From NCBI RefSeq assembly GCF_014337155.1, contig NZ_CP060632.1:62001-126000 (forward strand): a stretch of 64,000 nucleotides of DNA, in the 5' to 3' direction. The DNA comes from Wujia chipingensis. Its GTDB lineage: Bacteria; Bacillota; Clostridia; Lachnospirales; Lachnospiraceae. Shown in pieces: positions 1 through 7,952 of the stretch (the first letter of the stretch is position 1; each line of letters starts with the position of its first letter). A program made the position numbers and the translations under genes. The notes beneath the pieces are model-generated. The model was not told the DNA's origin. It did no database searches and saw only the letters and a list, made by a program, of their open reading frames with translations.

Positions 1-1
1 A

Positions 2-184
2 AAGACATCCGAGAAAGAAGACCCGGAACTTTCCTTCTTATATAAAGCGATTGAAAACCGCTTAAAGGAATCCCTTGGAACAAAGACAACCATCAAAGCA
101 AAGACCAAGGATTCCGGAAAAATTGAAATTGAATATTATTCACAGGAAGATTTAGAGCGCATTACACAGTTGCTCGCACAATAA
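2..184 (+). CDS. parB: ParB/Spo0J C-terminal fragment
   Basis: The window opens inside this gene; 60 codons and a TAA stop remain. The residues include ENRLKESLGTKTTIKAK followed by SGKIEIEYYSQEDLERI, the C-terminal dimerisation domain of chromosomal ParB proteins that bind parS sites and load SMC near the origin. DUF4446 directly downstream, with a 21-bp gap, is the usual clostridial neighbour. The N-terminal CTPase and helix-turn-helix parts lie outside the window. The gene runs towards oriC, unlike the leftward parB of Bacillus. Confidence 0.85.
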   Translation, partial: KTSEKEDPELSFLYKAIENRLKESLGTKTTIKAKTKDSGKIEIEYYSQEDLERITQLLAQ

Positions 185-205
185 AATCGAAAAGAGGAAA
201 ACTTC

Positions 206-772
206 ATGGAAGAGGCTAAGATATTTGGTATGAAAATGTCTTCTGCTGTCACAATCCTTTGTATTTTGGTTGTTTTACTCATAATTCTAATCATTTTTAT
301 CATTCATAAGATGAATGTGATGGCAAGAAAATATGAGATGCTTATGAGTGGCAAAAAAGGTGCGGATTTGGAGAAGATTATTCGGATTCGTTTTAAAGAG
401 ATGGATCAGGTCAAGGTAAATGCCAGACGTGTGACGAAAGAGCACCGGCAGATCAAGAAACATCTGTCCTCGTGTATCAGCAAATATGCCCTCGTCAAGT
501 ACGATGCATTTGATAAGATGGCAGGAAAACTAAGCTTCGTCATCGCATTGTTAAACGATGAGAATTCCGGTATTCTACTGAACTCGATGCACTCGAGGGA
601 AGGCTGTTTTACCTATGCGAAGGAAATCGTAAACGGCGAATCTTACATCCAGCTTTCATCGGAAGAAAAGGAAGCATTGGAACAGGCTAAGACGGTGGAA
701 GAAGAGATTCAGGATCTGACAAAGGAAGCAGAATTCGAAGATGCCGATGGTAATCTGAATTTTGATGCATAA
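206..772 (+). CDS. DUF4446 family membrane-anchored protein
   Basis: 188 residues. One hydrophobic segment near residues 14-34 is followed by a basic stretch and then a soluble domain (about 50-150) containing YALVKYDAFDKMAGKLSF and LLNDENSGILL, which match the DUF4446 family as I know it. The tail is acidic. The start has AGAGGAAAA eight bases upstream. Its position right behind parB is conserved in Clostridia and suggests a link to chromosome segregation or envelope, but no biochemical role is established. Confidence 0.8.
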   Translation: MEEAKIFGMKMSSAVTILCILVVLLIILIIFIIHKMNVMARKYEMLMSGKKGADLEKIIRIRFKEMDQVKVNARRVTKEHRQIKKHLSSCISKYALVKYDAFDKMAGKLSFVIALLNDENSGILLNSMHSREGCFTYAKEIVNGESYIQLSSEEKEALEQAKTVEEEIQDLTKEAEFEDADGNLNFDA

Positions 773-818
773 TCAGGTCACAATATTATAATGATACAAA
801 ATTTTTGATATCAATTTT

Positions 819-848
819 TTAACAAATATTTTAAACTACTATTATAAA
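819..848 (+). promoter_or_regulatory. Possible serS promoter
   Basis: TTAACA at 819-824 and TATAAA at 843-848 with an 18-bp spacer lie just before the ribosome site AGAAAGG of serS. The AT-rich gap 773-866 has no T-box leader, so serS is probably not tRNA-controlled here. Confidence 0.35.
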
Positions 849-866
849 TAAGAAAGGACGACAATT

Positions 867-2144
867 ATGTTAGACATTAAATTTGTTCGTGAAAACCCAG
901 ACGCTGTAAAGGAGAATATCAAGAAGAAGTTTCAGGATGCGAAGCTTCCATTAGTAGATGAAGTCATCGAGCTTGACAAGCAGGCAAGAGCCCTTCAGCA
1001 GGAAGCCGATGAGCTTCGTGCAAAGAAGAACGCTATTGCAAAGCAGATTGGTGCATTGATGGCACAGGGCAAGAAGGAAGAGGCAGAAGAAGTTAAGAAG
1101 GAAGTTGCAAAGAACGCAGCCCGTCTGGCAGAGCTGGAGAAGCAGGAGCCACAGGTGCGTGAAGAGTTAAAGAAGAAAATGATGGTCATTCCGAACATCA
1201 TTGATCCGACTGTTCCAATCGGTAAAGATGATTCTGAGAATGTAGAGCTGGAGCGTTTTGGCGAGCCAGTTGTTCCAGATTTTGAAGTTCCTTATCATAC
1301 AGACATCATGGAGAAGCTGAACGGTATTGATCTTGACAGTGCAAGAAAGGTAGCCGGAAATGGTTTCTACTATCTGATGGGCGACATTGCAAGACTGCAT
1401 TCAGCCGTTATCAGCTATGCAAGAGATTTCATGATTGACCGTGGATTTACTTACTGTGTACCACCTTTCATGATCCGCAGCAACGTTGTAACCGGTGTTA
1501 TGAGTTTCGCTGAGATGGATGCCATGATGTATAAGATTGAGGGTGAGGATCTGTATCTGATCGGTACAAGTGAGCACTCTATGATTGGTAAGTTCATCGA
1601 TACAATGACACCAGAGGAAGAGCTTCCTAAGACTCTGACAAGCTACTCTCCATGCTTCCGTAAAGAGAAGGGTGCACATGGTATTGAGGAGCGTGGTGTT
1701 TATCGTATCCACCAGTTTGAGAAGCAGGAAATGATCGTTGTCTGCAAGCCAGAGGATAGCAAGATGTGGTTCGACAAGCTGTGGAAAAATACAGTTGATC
1801 TGTTCCGTTCTATGGATATTCCAGTTCGTACAATCGAGTGCTGTTCTGGTGATCTGGCAGACTTAAAGGTAAAATCTTACGACGTTGAAGCATGGTCTCC
1901 ACGTCAGAAAAAATATTTCGAAGTTGGTAGCTGTTCAAACCTCGGTGATGCTCAGGCACGTCGTCTTGGCATCAAGGTAAAGGGCAAGGATGGAAAATAT
2001 TTTGCTCATACATTGAACAATACTGTTGTTGCTCCACCTCGTATGCTGATTGCATTCTTAGAGAACAACCTGAACGAAGATGGAAGCATCAACATTCCAA
2101 AGGTGCTTCAGCCATATATGGGCGGTAAGACAAAAATCTGTTAA
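867..2144 (+). CDS. serS: Seryl-tRNA synthetase
   Basis: 425 residues, the normal length. It charges tRNA-Ser in the cytoplasm. The start MLDIKFVRENPDAVKENIKK is the family signature. Residues 30-105 are the charged, alanine-rich coiled coil that grips the tRNA long arm. The class II motif 2 region reads CFRKEKGAHG and later GVYRIHQFEKQE, and motif 3 reads APPRMLIAFLEN. The motif 3 variant (APPRM in place of the more usual GR pattern) resembles other clostridial SerRS. It follows DUF4446 and precedes DUF3881, a grouping seen in relatives. Confidence 0.97.
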   Translation: MLDIKFVRENPDAVKENIKKKFQDAKLPLVDEVIELDKQARALQQEADELRAKKNAIAKQIGALMAQGKKEEAEEVKKEVAKNAARLAELEKQEPQVREELKKKMMVIPNIIDPTVPIGKDDSENVELERFGEPVVPDFEVPYHTDIMEKLNGIDLDSARKVAGNGFYYLMGDIARLHSAVISYARDFMIDRGFTYCVPPFMIRSNVVTGVMSFAEMDAMMYKIEGEDLYLIGTSEHSMIGKFIDTMTPEEELPKTLTSYSPCFRKEKGAHGIEERGVYRIHQFEKQEMIVVCKPEDSKMWFDKLWKNTVDLFRSMDIPVRTIECCSGDLADLKVKSYDVEAWSPRQKKYFEVGSCSNLGDAQARRLGIKVKGKDGKYFAHTLNNTVVAPPRMLIAFLENNLNEDGSINIPKVLQPYMGGKTKIC

Positions 2145-2176
2145 TCCATTTCCCATGCGGAAATGCTGGAGGTAGT

Positions 2177-3052
2177 ATGCATACTTATCTACGTGCGATC
2201 GGTTTTCGCGAATGTAAAAATAGACAGCAATTGGAAGATATTTATCGTCACACGTTGAATACTCCAAACCGCAAGATAATGACGACGATCAGCGTCGATA
2301 CGTCGCTGCTGCAGTTTGAAAAAGATTTTGGTAAGAATTTCGGACTCTCGCTCGTTGGTGAATATGACATCAAGGGTTCTTTATCCATTGAACATTATTT
2401 TCCTTATTTGAAGGGAGACCGGTTCATGCAGTTTGAGAACATCACGATTCAGAAACAGACCGACAAAGAAAGCTATGCGGGAGTCTGCGAAGATTACCAT
2501 CTTGGTATGACGATTATCTTCTATGTCATCAATATCGCAGATTATGCAAAATCCAAATGGTTGAATTATTCCAACCGGCAGATCACGAAGGTCAAGTTTT
2601 CTGCTTTGTCTGTAGCTGGAACGGTTCTGCTTGGTATGCATCATTCCAAGCATCAGATAGCCGTCGAATCGAAAGGACGGAACCGCAGAAACCAGCTGCT
2701 CGATGCAGCGCGAAACGGTGATACCGACGCGATGGAACAACTGACCTATGACGAAATGAACACCTACACCTCTATTTCTTCCAGAGTCATCAAGGAGGAT
2801 GTTCTTTCGATCATCGATACAAGCTTTATGCCTTGCGGTGTGGAATGCGACCATTACATGGTTATCGGAAATATCTATGCAGTGGAGAAGCTGCAAAATA
2901 TATACAGCAAAGAGATCGTCTATAACTTGCTGATTGAAGCAAATGGATTGATGATCAACGTCGGCATCAATGAAGCAGATTTACAGGGAGAACCAAAGGT
3001 CGGCAGACGGTTTCGCGGAGAAATCTGGTTACAGGGTGTCGTGACAATATAA
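2177..3052 (+). CDS. DUF3881 family protein
   Basis: 291 residues, no signal peptide or membrane segment. It starts MHTYLRAIGFRECKN after a CTGGAGGTAGT ribosome site, 32 bp behind serS. The pattern (GFR at the start, IEHYFPYLKGDR, GMTIIFYVIN, then LSVAGTVLLGM) matches DUF3881, a family restricted to Lachnospiraceae-type Firmicutes as far as I know. No catalytic motif is visible. It is probably co-transcribed with serS. A small hairpin (CATTTCC/GGAAATG, 2148-2165) sits in the gap. Confidence 0.7.
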   Translation: MHTYLRAIGFRECKNRQQLEDIYRHTLNTPNRKIMTTISVDTSLLQFEKDFGKNFGLSLVGEYDIKGSLSIEHYFPYLKGDRFMQFENITIQKQTDKESYAGVCEDYHLGMTIIFYVINIADYAKSKWLNYSNRQITKVKFSALSVAGTVLLGMHHSKHQIAVESKGRNRRNQLLDAARNGDTDAMEQLTYDEMNTYTSISSRVIKEDVLSIIDTSFMPCGVECDHYMVIGNIYAVEKLQNIYSKEIVYNLLIEANGLMINVGINEADLQGEPKVGRRFRGEIWLQGVVTI

Positions 3053-3075
3053 TATACTTTCAGGAAGGAGATTTT

Positions 3076-4041
3076 ATGTATCTAGTATTTGACGTAGGTG
3101 GAACTTTTGTAAAATACGCTTGGATGAGTATGGACGGTAATATTCAGGAAAAAGGAAAATACCCAACCCCGACCAAGGAAGGAGAATCTGTACCAGAATT
3201 CGTGGAATCTCTCGGACAGATTTATGACAAATACAAAGATCAGGGTGTAGAAGGAATCGCCCTTTCTTTGCCAGGACTTATCGACGCAGAAAATGGTATC
3301 ATCCGAAACGGCGGTGGTATCAAATATCTGAAGGACGCACATCTGGCAGAACTGCTTGGTGCGCGCTGTGACGGTGTGAAAATTTCCATGGAAAACGATG
3401 GAAAATGTGCAGCCCTTGCAGAAGTCTGGATGGGTAATGCCAAAGGCTGTAAGAATGCAGCTGTAGTCATCCTTGGAACCGGCATCGGCGGTGGTATCGT
3501 AATCAACGGACATGTGCATCGTGGAAAAGATCTGTCTGCCGGAGAATTATCTTATTTCTTCGCAGATACCCTGACAAGAAAAGATGTGGATAAAATCTTT
3601 GATATTGATTCAATCAGCGATATGGAAGAAGAATACGAGAAGCTTCCTTATCTTTGGTCTACTTCGTATTCTACACGTGCTTTTTGTTATCAGGTTGCAG
3701 TGGCAAAAGGCATCAATCCAAAAGAATTCAACGGGGAACTTCTTTATAAGATGGCAGAAGAAGGCGATCCGGTTGTCCTTGATATGTTGGAAGATTTTTA
3801 TTTTACAACTGCAAAATATCTGTTCAACATCTTTGCCATTGTCGATCCGGATATCATCTTGCTCGGCGGTGGAATCAGCGCGCAGCCTGCATTCGTGGAA
3901 GGTGTAAAGCGCTATGTTGAAAAGTTAAAATCCATCAGCATGATTACAAATTTTATCAAGGTTGATGTATGTAAGTTCGGAAATGATTCGAATCTGCTCG
4001 GTGCTCTTTACAGCTTCCGACAGATGTACCTGGAAAATTAG
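3076..4041 (+). CDS. ROK family sugar kinase
   Basis: 321 residues. Phosphate-1 motif VFDVGGTFVKYA at residues 4-15, and VILGTGIGGGIVINGHVHRGKDLSAGELSYF around 135-165 carry the ROK ATP and sugar signatures. IILLGGGIS near 260 is the adenosine loop. The zinc-binding CXCGXXGCXE motif of classical ROK glucokinases is absent, as it is in beta-glucoside kinases such as Klebsiella BglK. The GH1 enzyme 130 bp downstream has a phosphate-binding pocket, so this kinase may supply its 6-phosphorylated beta-glucoside. Glucokinase or another hexose kinase remains possible. Confidence 0.85.
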   Translation: MYLVFDVGGTFVKYAWMSMDGNIQEKGKYPTPTKEGESVPEFVESLGQIYDKYKDQGVEGIALSLPGLIDAENGIIRNGGGIKYLKDAHLAELLGARCDGVKISMENDGKCAALAEVWMGNAKGCKNAAVVILGTGIGGGIVINGHVHRGKDLSAGELSYFFADTLTRKDVDKIFDIDSISDMEEEYEKLPYLWSTSYSTRAFCYQVAVAKGINPKEFNGELLYKMAEEGDPVVLDMLEDFYFTTAKYLFNIFAIVDPDIILLGGGISAQPAFVEGVKRYVEKLKSISMITNFIKVDVCKFGNDSNLLGALYSFRQMYLEN

Positions 4042-4053
4042 ACAATAAAAAAA

Positions 4054-4127
4054 TGTTCCCGAGGCGATTCGAACGCCCGACCTACCGCTTAGGAGGCGGT
4101 TGCTCTATCCTGCTGAGCTACGGAAAC
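4054..4127 (-). tRNA. tRNA-Arg (anticodon CCT)
   Basis: On the minus strand the seven-base acceptor GTTTCCG pairs with CGGGAAC, the D arm is GCTC/GAGC, the anticodon stem ACCGC/GCGGT encloses loop CTCCTAA (anticodon CCT), and the T loop is TTCGAAT. The length is 74 nt. CCA is not encoded. It is the only minus-strand gene between the ROK kinase and GH1. A run of seven Ts follows the 3' end on its own strand and can end transcription. Confidence 0.95.
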
Positions 4128-4139
4128 AAATCGTTATCT

Positions 4140-4168
4140 ATTTTATAATATTTTTGATAGGAGGTCAA
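4140..4168 (-). promoter_or_regulatory. Promoter of tRNA-Arg
   Basis: On the minus strand TTGACC (4163-4168) and TAAAAT (4140-4145) are separated by 17 bp and point to the tRNA start 13 bp away. The -35 box overlaps the Shine-Dalgarno GGAGGT of the GH1 gene on the other strand. Confidence 0.7.
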
Positions 4169-4173
4169 TATCC

Positions 4174-5586
4174 ATGATTTTAAAAAAGCTGAAACCAATG
4201 CCAAAAGATTTTCTGTGGGGTGCATCTACCAGTGCATATCAAGTAGAGGGTGCAAACCTGACACATGGAAAAGGACCAAGTGTACAGGATATCAAGAAGG
4301 TACCGGAAGGCACCAGTGAATTAGATGTATGTGCTGATTTCTATCATCACTACAAAGAAGATATTGCTCTGATGGCAGAGATGGGATTTAAGACATTCCG
4401 TTTTTCTGTTGCATGGTCCCGTATTCTTCCGGAAGGAACCGGTGCGGTCAATCAGGAAGGTATCGATTTCTACAACAATGTCATCGACGAATGTCTGAAA
4501 TATAACATTGAGCCACTTGTTACGATGTTCCATTTTGATCTTCCAGCAGCCCTTGAGAAGAAGGGTGGATGGTCAAGAAGAGAGAGTGTTGATGAATTCG
4601 TAAACTTCGCAAAGATTCTTTACGAGAACTATGGTGATCGTGTAAAATACTGGCTCACGATCAACGAGCAGAACGTATTAACCTTAAATGGAGAAGTGAT
4701 TGGCACCTGTGATTTAAAGGGTGTGGATAACAAATATAAGAAACTGTATCAGGAGAATCATCATATGCTGCTTGCTCAGGCAAAGGCTATGGCTCTGTGT
4801 CATGAGATGGTACCGGGCGGAAAGATTGGTCCTGCACCAAACATTTCTCTTGTCTATCCGGCAAGCTGCAAGCCAAAGGATGTATTAGCAGCACAAAACT
4901 TAAATGCAATCCGTAACTGGCTGTATCTTGATATGGCAGTTTTTGGTCGTTACAACAATCTTGTATGGGCATTCTTAGAGGAACACGATGCAACACCAGT
5001 TATCGAAGATGGCGACATGGATATCATGGCGAGTGCGCATCCGGACTTTATTGGATTTAATTACTACTCTACAGCAACGGTAGAATGGAACGATGGAACA
5101 GAACCTGCTGGCAGAGGAGATCAGCAGATCAGTGGCGATGAGCCTGGCGTATTTAAGGCTTATCCAAATCCAAATCTGCTTCGTACCGAGTTTGGCTGGG
5201 AGATTGATCCGGATGGGTTCCGCGCAACGATGCGTGAGATCTACAGCCGTTATCATCTGCCAATGATCGTCACAGAGAACGGTCTTGGTGCTTACGATAA
5301 GCTCACAGAGGATGGCAAGGTACATGACCAGTATCGTATTGAATACTTGAGAAAGCATATCGAGCAGATTAAGCTTGCATGTTCCGAAGGTGTAGAAATG
5401 ATGGGCTATTGTCCGTGGTCAGCGATTGACCTTGTATCAACCCATGAAGGTGTTGTTAAACGTTATGGATTTATCTATGTAAACCGGGATGAATTCGATC
5501 TGAAAGATCTGGCAAGATACAAGAAAGATTCCTTCTACTGGTACAAGAAGGTCATCGAAACAAATGGAGAAGATTTGACAGATTAA
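4174..5586 (+). CDS. GH1 6-phospho-beta-glucosidase
   Basis: 470 residues. It hydrolyses beta-glucosides in the cytoplasm. The N-terminal signature FLWGASTSAYQVEGA is at residues 13-27. The acid/base is Glu165 in TINEQN and the nucleophile is Glu368 in VTENG. Ser422, Lys429 and Tyr431 (STHEGVVKRYGF) reproduce the Ser-Lys-x-Tyr phosphate pocket of 6-phospho-beta-glycosidases such as LacG, so a phosphorylated substrate is expected. No PTS gene is near. The ROK kinase upstream could make the substrate. The start follows TAGGAGGTCAATATCC. Confidence 0.9.
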   Translation: MILKKLKPMPKDFLWGASTSAYQVEGANLTHGKGPSVQDIKKVPEGTSELDVCADFYHHYKEDIALMAEMGFKTFRFSVAWSRILPEGTGAVNQEGIDFYNNVIDECLKYNIEPLVTMFHFDLPAALEKKGGWSRRESVDEFVNFAKILYENYGDRVKYWLTINEQNVLTLNGEVIGTCDLKGVDNKYKKLYQENHHMLLAQAKAMALCHEMVPGGKIGPAPNISLVYPASCKPKDVLAAQNLNAIRNWLYLDMAVFGRYNNLVWAFLEEHDATPVIEDGDMDIMASAHPDFIGFNYYSTATVEWNDGTEPAGRGDQQISGDEPGVFKAYPNPNLLRTEFGWEIDPDGFRATMREIYSRYHLPMIVTENGLGAYDKLTEDGKVHDQYRIEYLRKHIEQIKLACSEGVEMMGYCPWSAIDLVSTHEGVVKRYGFIYVNRDEFDLKDLARYKKDSFYWYKKVIETNGEDLTD

Positions 5587-5589
5587 ACC

Positions 5590-5605
5590 GGTTTCACGTG
5601 TAGAA
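5590..5605. promoter_or_regulatory. Degenerate parS-like site
   Basis: The 16-mer GGTTTCACGTGTAGAA matches 12 of 16 positions of the firmicute parS consensus TGTTNCACGTGAAACA, with a perfect GTTTCACGTG core. It lies 5.4 kb from parB and about 9 kb from oriC, where parS sites cluster. Four mismatches in the outer half make binding doubtful. Confidence 0.25.
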
Positions 5606-5618
5606 CGGAGGGTGTTAC

Positions 5619-6245
5619 ATGAACCGCAAATCAAGTACAACTCTTACAATCAGTGCTGTCGCTTTTATAGCGGCACTGCTGATTGACTTATATTTAATAT
5701 TGGTATATCCTTCCATGATTCAGGTTATCATTGCAGTCTCTTTGATTGTCGTCGTTGATACCTATTTCTTAGTGGATGGGATTCTTGCGAAGGTCGATGA
5801 AATCGCAAACCTGAACCTCGATAAGCAGAACGAGCTTACCAAGGTAGAGAAAGGTATCTACTCAGTTGCAAAAAGAGAAGAGGTTTCCCGTACCCAGAGT
5901 ATGTCCGCCATTCTTGATATGATGTTGGAAATGAAGGACGAGAATTCCAAGCTGTTGTCTGAGATCAAGGATGATAATTCAAAGCACATGAAAGATCTCA
6001 TGGAACAGGATAAGCTGATGACAAAGATTCAGTTGAAGAAGGATGTAGACAATACCGACCGTGTGGTAAGCAGCACGGAAAAGATGGCTGTTTTGATTAC
6101 AAAAATGGCAACCGCAAATTCACGTTCTTCCAATGAGACCATTGAAATTCTCAATGATATCTGCAAAGAACTGGAACAGCGTAACGGAAAAACAGAGGAT
6201 GAGAACGACTACTCCCATCTTCGCATAATGGATAAGGCAGAATAA
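5619..6245 (+). CDS. Two-helix membrane protein with coiled coil, unknown function
   Basis: 208 residues. Two hydrophobic helices occupy about 8-29 and 33-55. The remainder is a charged cytoplasmic coiled coil with repeated ENSKLLSEIKDDNSKHMKDL-like heptads and many Met, Asp and Lys. The start has GGAGGGTGTTAC upstream. The stop is two bases before the exonuclease start, so the two are translationally linked. I do not recognise a family. The topology recalls methyl-accepting or septum-associated coiled-coil proteins, but no signalling motif is seen. Confidence 0.65.
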   Translation: MNRKSSTTLTISAVAFIAALLIDLYLILVYPSMIQVIIAVSLIVVVDTYFLVDGILAKVDEIANLNLDKQNELTKVEKGIYSVAKREEVSRTQSMSAILDMMLEMKDENSKLLSEIKDDNSKHMKDLMEQDKLMTKIQLKKDVDNTDRVVSSTEKMAVLITKMATANSRSSNETIEILNDICKELEQRNGKTEDENDYSHLRIMDKAE

Positions 6246-6247
6246 AC

Positions 6248-7201
6248 ATGAACTATATCATATTTGATTTGGAATGGAACCAGTGCTGTGGTGGCAGAGA
6301 TATGGAAAACCCGCGCATGCCATTTGAAATCATAGAAATCGGTGCAGTCAAGCTGGACAAAAAATTTAATATTATCGACACATACTCCAGTATTATAAAA
6401 CCAAAGCTCTACAAAAAGCTGCAGCCACATATCAAGACTATTTTAAATTATGATGAATCCACACTTCGAAAGGGACGACCGTTTGATATGGTGTATCGGG
6501 AATTCATCAAATGGTGTGGACAGGATGATTATATCTTTGGCACATGGGGTTCGATGGACTTGAATATCTTACAAACAAACATGGATTACTACTATTTAAA
6601 GCCAATGCCCGTGCCGTTAAAGTTTTATAATGTACAGCAAATCTATGCAGATATGTATGACGAAGATGGTAAGATTGTAAAGCTGAAAAAAGCAGTCGAA
6701 CATCTGAAGATAGAAGTGGAAGAGGATAAACCATTTCACAGTGCAGTGAATGATGCATACTATACCGGACTTGTGCTGAAAGCAATGTCTCCAAGAGATC
6801 TGGCAGACCGGTATTGTTACGATATCTACAACAATCCGAAGGATAAAAAGGATGAGATCATATCTCATCATAAGCATTATTTAGAACATATCTCCAGAGA
6901 ATACCATTGCAAGGAGGAAGCAATTTCAGATATTGATCTGATGGCTCCAATCTGTTATCGCTGTGGTAAAAAATTAGCACCAAAAGTAAAATGGTTTGCA
7001 AATACGCCGAACTCCTATACCTGCATTGGAAAATGCTGGCATCACGGATTGGTGAGTGGCAAGATACGATTTAAACAATCAAGAAACAACAATATATTTG
7101 TCATTAAAACGATGGTTCCAACCGATAAAAAAGGTCTGGAAGCCATGAAAGAGCGACAGGACGAACTCCGGATAAGACGTCAGACAAAGCGTCATAATTA
7201 A
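6248..7201 (+). CDS. DEDDh 3'-5' exonuclease (DnaQ-like) with C-terminal Cys/His cluster
   Basis: 317 residues. The exonuclease I motif is FDLEWN (residues 6-11) followed by EIIEIGAVKLD; a second Asp lies in GSMDLNIL and the HSAVNDAYYT motif (His and Asp) closes the DEDDh site. These enzymes trim RNA or DNA 3' ends with two metals. After residue 235 come CYRCGKKL and YTCIGKCWHH, a likely zinc-binding module that is not part of the core fold. Sporulation-inhibitor KapD-like nucleases are relatives. It ends at a shared terminator. Confidence 0.85.
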   Translation: MNYIIFDLEWNQCCGGRDMENPRMPFEIIEIGAVKLDKKFNIIDTYSSIIKPKLYKKLQPHIKTILNYDESTLRKGRPFDMVYREFIKWCGQDDYIFGTWGSMDLNILQTNMDYYYLKPMPVPLKFYNVQQIYADMYDEDGKIVKLKKAVEHLKIEVEEDKPFHSAVNDAYYTGLVLKAMSPRDLADRYCYDIYNNPKDKKDEIISHHKHYLEHISREYHCKEEAISDIDLMAPICYRCGKKLAPKVKWFANTPNSYTCIGKCWHHGLVSGKIRFKQSRNNNIFVIKTMVPTDKKGLEAMKERQDELRIRRQTKRHN

Positions 7202-7236
7202 AACAACCCCTTGGCTGATTAGCCGAGGGGTTGTTT
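7201..7236. terminator. Bidirectional intrinsic terminator
   Basis: Arms at 7201-7216 (AAACAACCCCTTGGCT) and 7221-7236 are complementary with one mismatch around a 4-base loop, flanked by A and T runs on both sides. It serves the convergent exonuclease (+) and rsmG (-). The stop codon of rsmG (7219-7221) falls in the loop. Confidence 0.9.
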
Positions 7237-7941
7237 GCTTGCAGTTCCTGCTTTTCGCGGATATGCTTTTGGTGTCTGTTTTTCTTTTCTGATAAATACA
7301 AAGCTCCGACTGATATCCGAATCCGGAAGCATGAGTTTTTCTACTTTTTCAATCTTACCACCGAGAATCTGGATTGCCTTTTTTCCCTGTGTGATTTCTT
7401 CCTCCACCGTTCCGGTTTTATATGGAATAAAGTAGCCTCCAACCTTCACAAATGGAATACAATACTCCGAAAGCACTGCCATATTTGCTACCGCACGTGA
7501 AACTACAAAATCATATTTCTCACGCATTGCCTTATCTCTGGCGCCTTCCTCTGCACGTCCATGTACCGCTGATATCTCATTCAAGTTTAACGCTTCAATC
7601 ACATCCTGCAGGAATTTAATACGTTTGTTCAGAGAATCAAACAACGTTACCTGCAGATTTGGAAATGCAATTTTTAACGGAATACCCGGAAATCCCGCAC
7701 CCGTTCCCACATCAATAATTTTATATGGTTTTTCCCACATCTTCACATATCCGGCAAGTGCAAGACTGTCAATAAAATGTTTCAGAATTACTTCTTCCCG
7801 CTCTGTAATAGCCGTCAGATTCATCACCTTGTTTTTCTCAATCAGCATATCATAATACTGCTCGAATTGTGCAAGCTGTGCATCGGTCAAAAGCACCTGT
7901 CCCTCTGTGATCTGTTCTACATATATTCTAACTTTTTCCAT
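7219..7941 (-). CDS. rsmG: 16S rRNA (guanine527-N7)-methyltransferase RsmG
   Basis: 240 residues. It methylates G527 of 16S rRNA using SAM. The SAM-binding loop IIDVGTGAGFPGIPLKI (about 69-85) and LFDSLNKRIKFL are diagnostic, as is HGRAEEGA followed by DFVVSRAVANM. It sits 11 bp behind mnmG, the classic gid operon pair. A short basic tail follows residue 220. Confidence 0.96.
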   Translation of the reverse strand: MEKVRIYVEQITEGQVLLTDAQLAQFEQYYDMLIEKNKVMNLTAITEREEVILKHFIDSLALAGYVKMWEKPYKIIDVGTGAGFPGIPLKIAFPNLQVTLFDSLNKRIKFLQDVIEALNLNEISAVHGRAEEGARDKAMREKYDFVVSRAVANMAVLSEYCIPFVKVGGYFIPYKTGTVEEEITQGKKAIQILGGKIEKVEKLMLPDSDISRSFVFIRKEKQTPKAYPRKAGTASKQPLG

Positions 7942-7952
7942 TTTCTATATTC

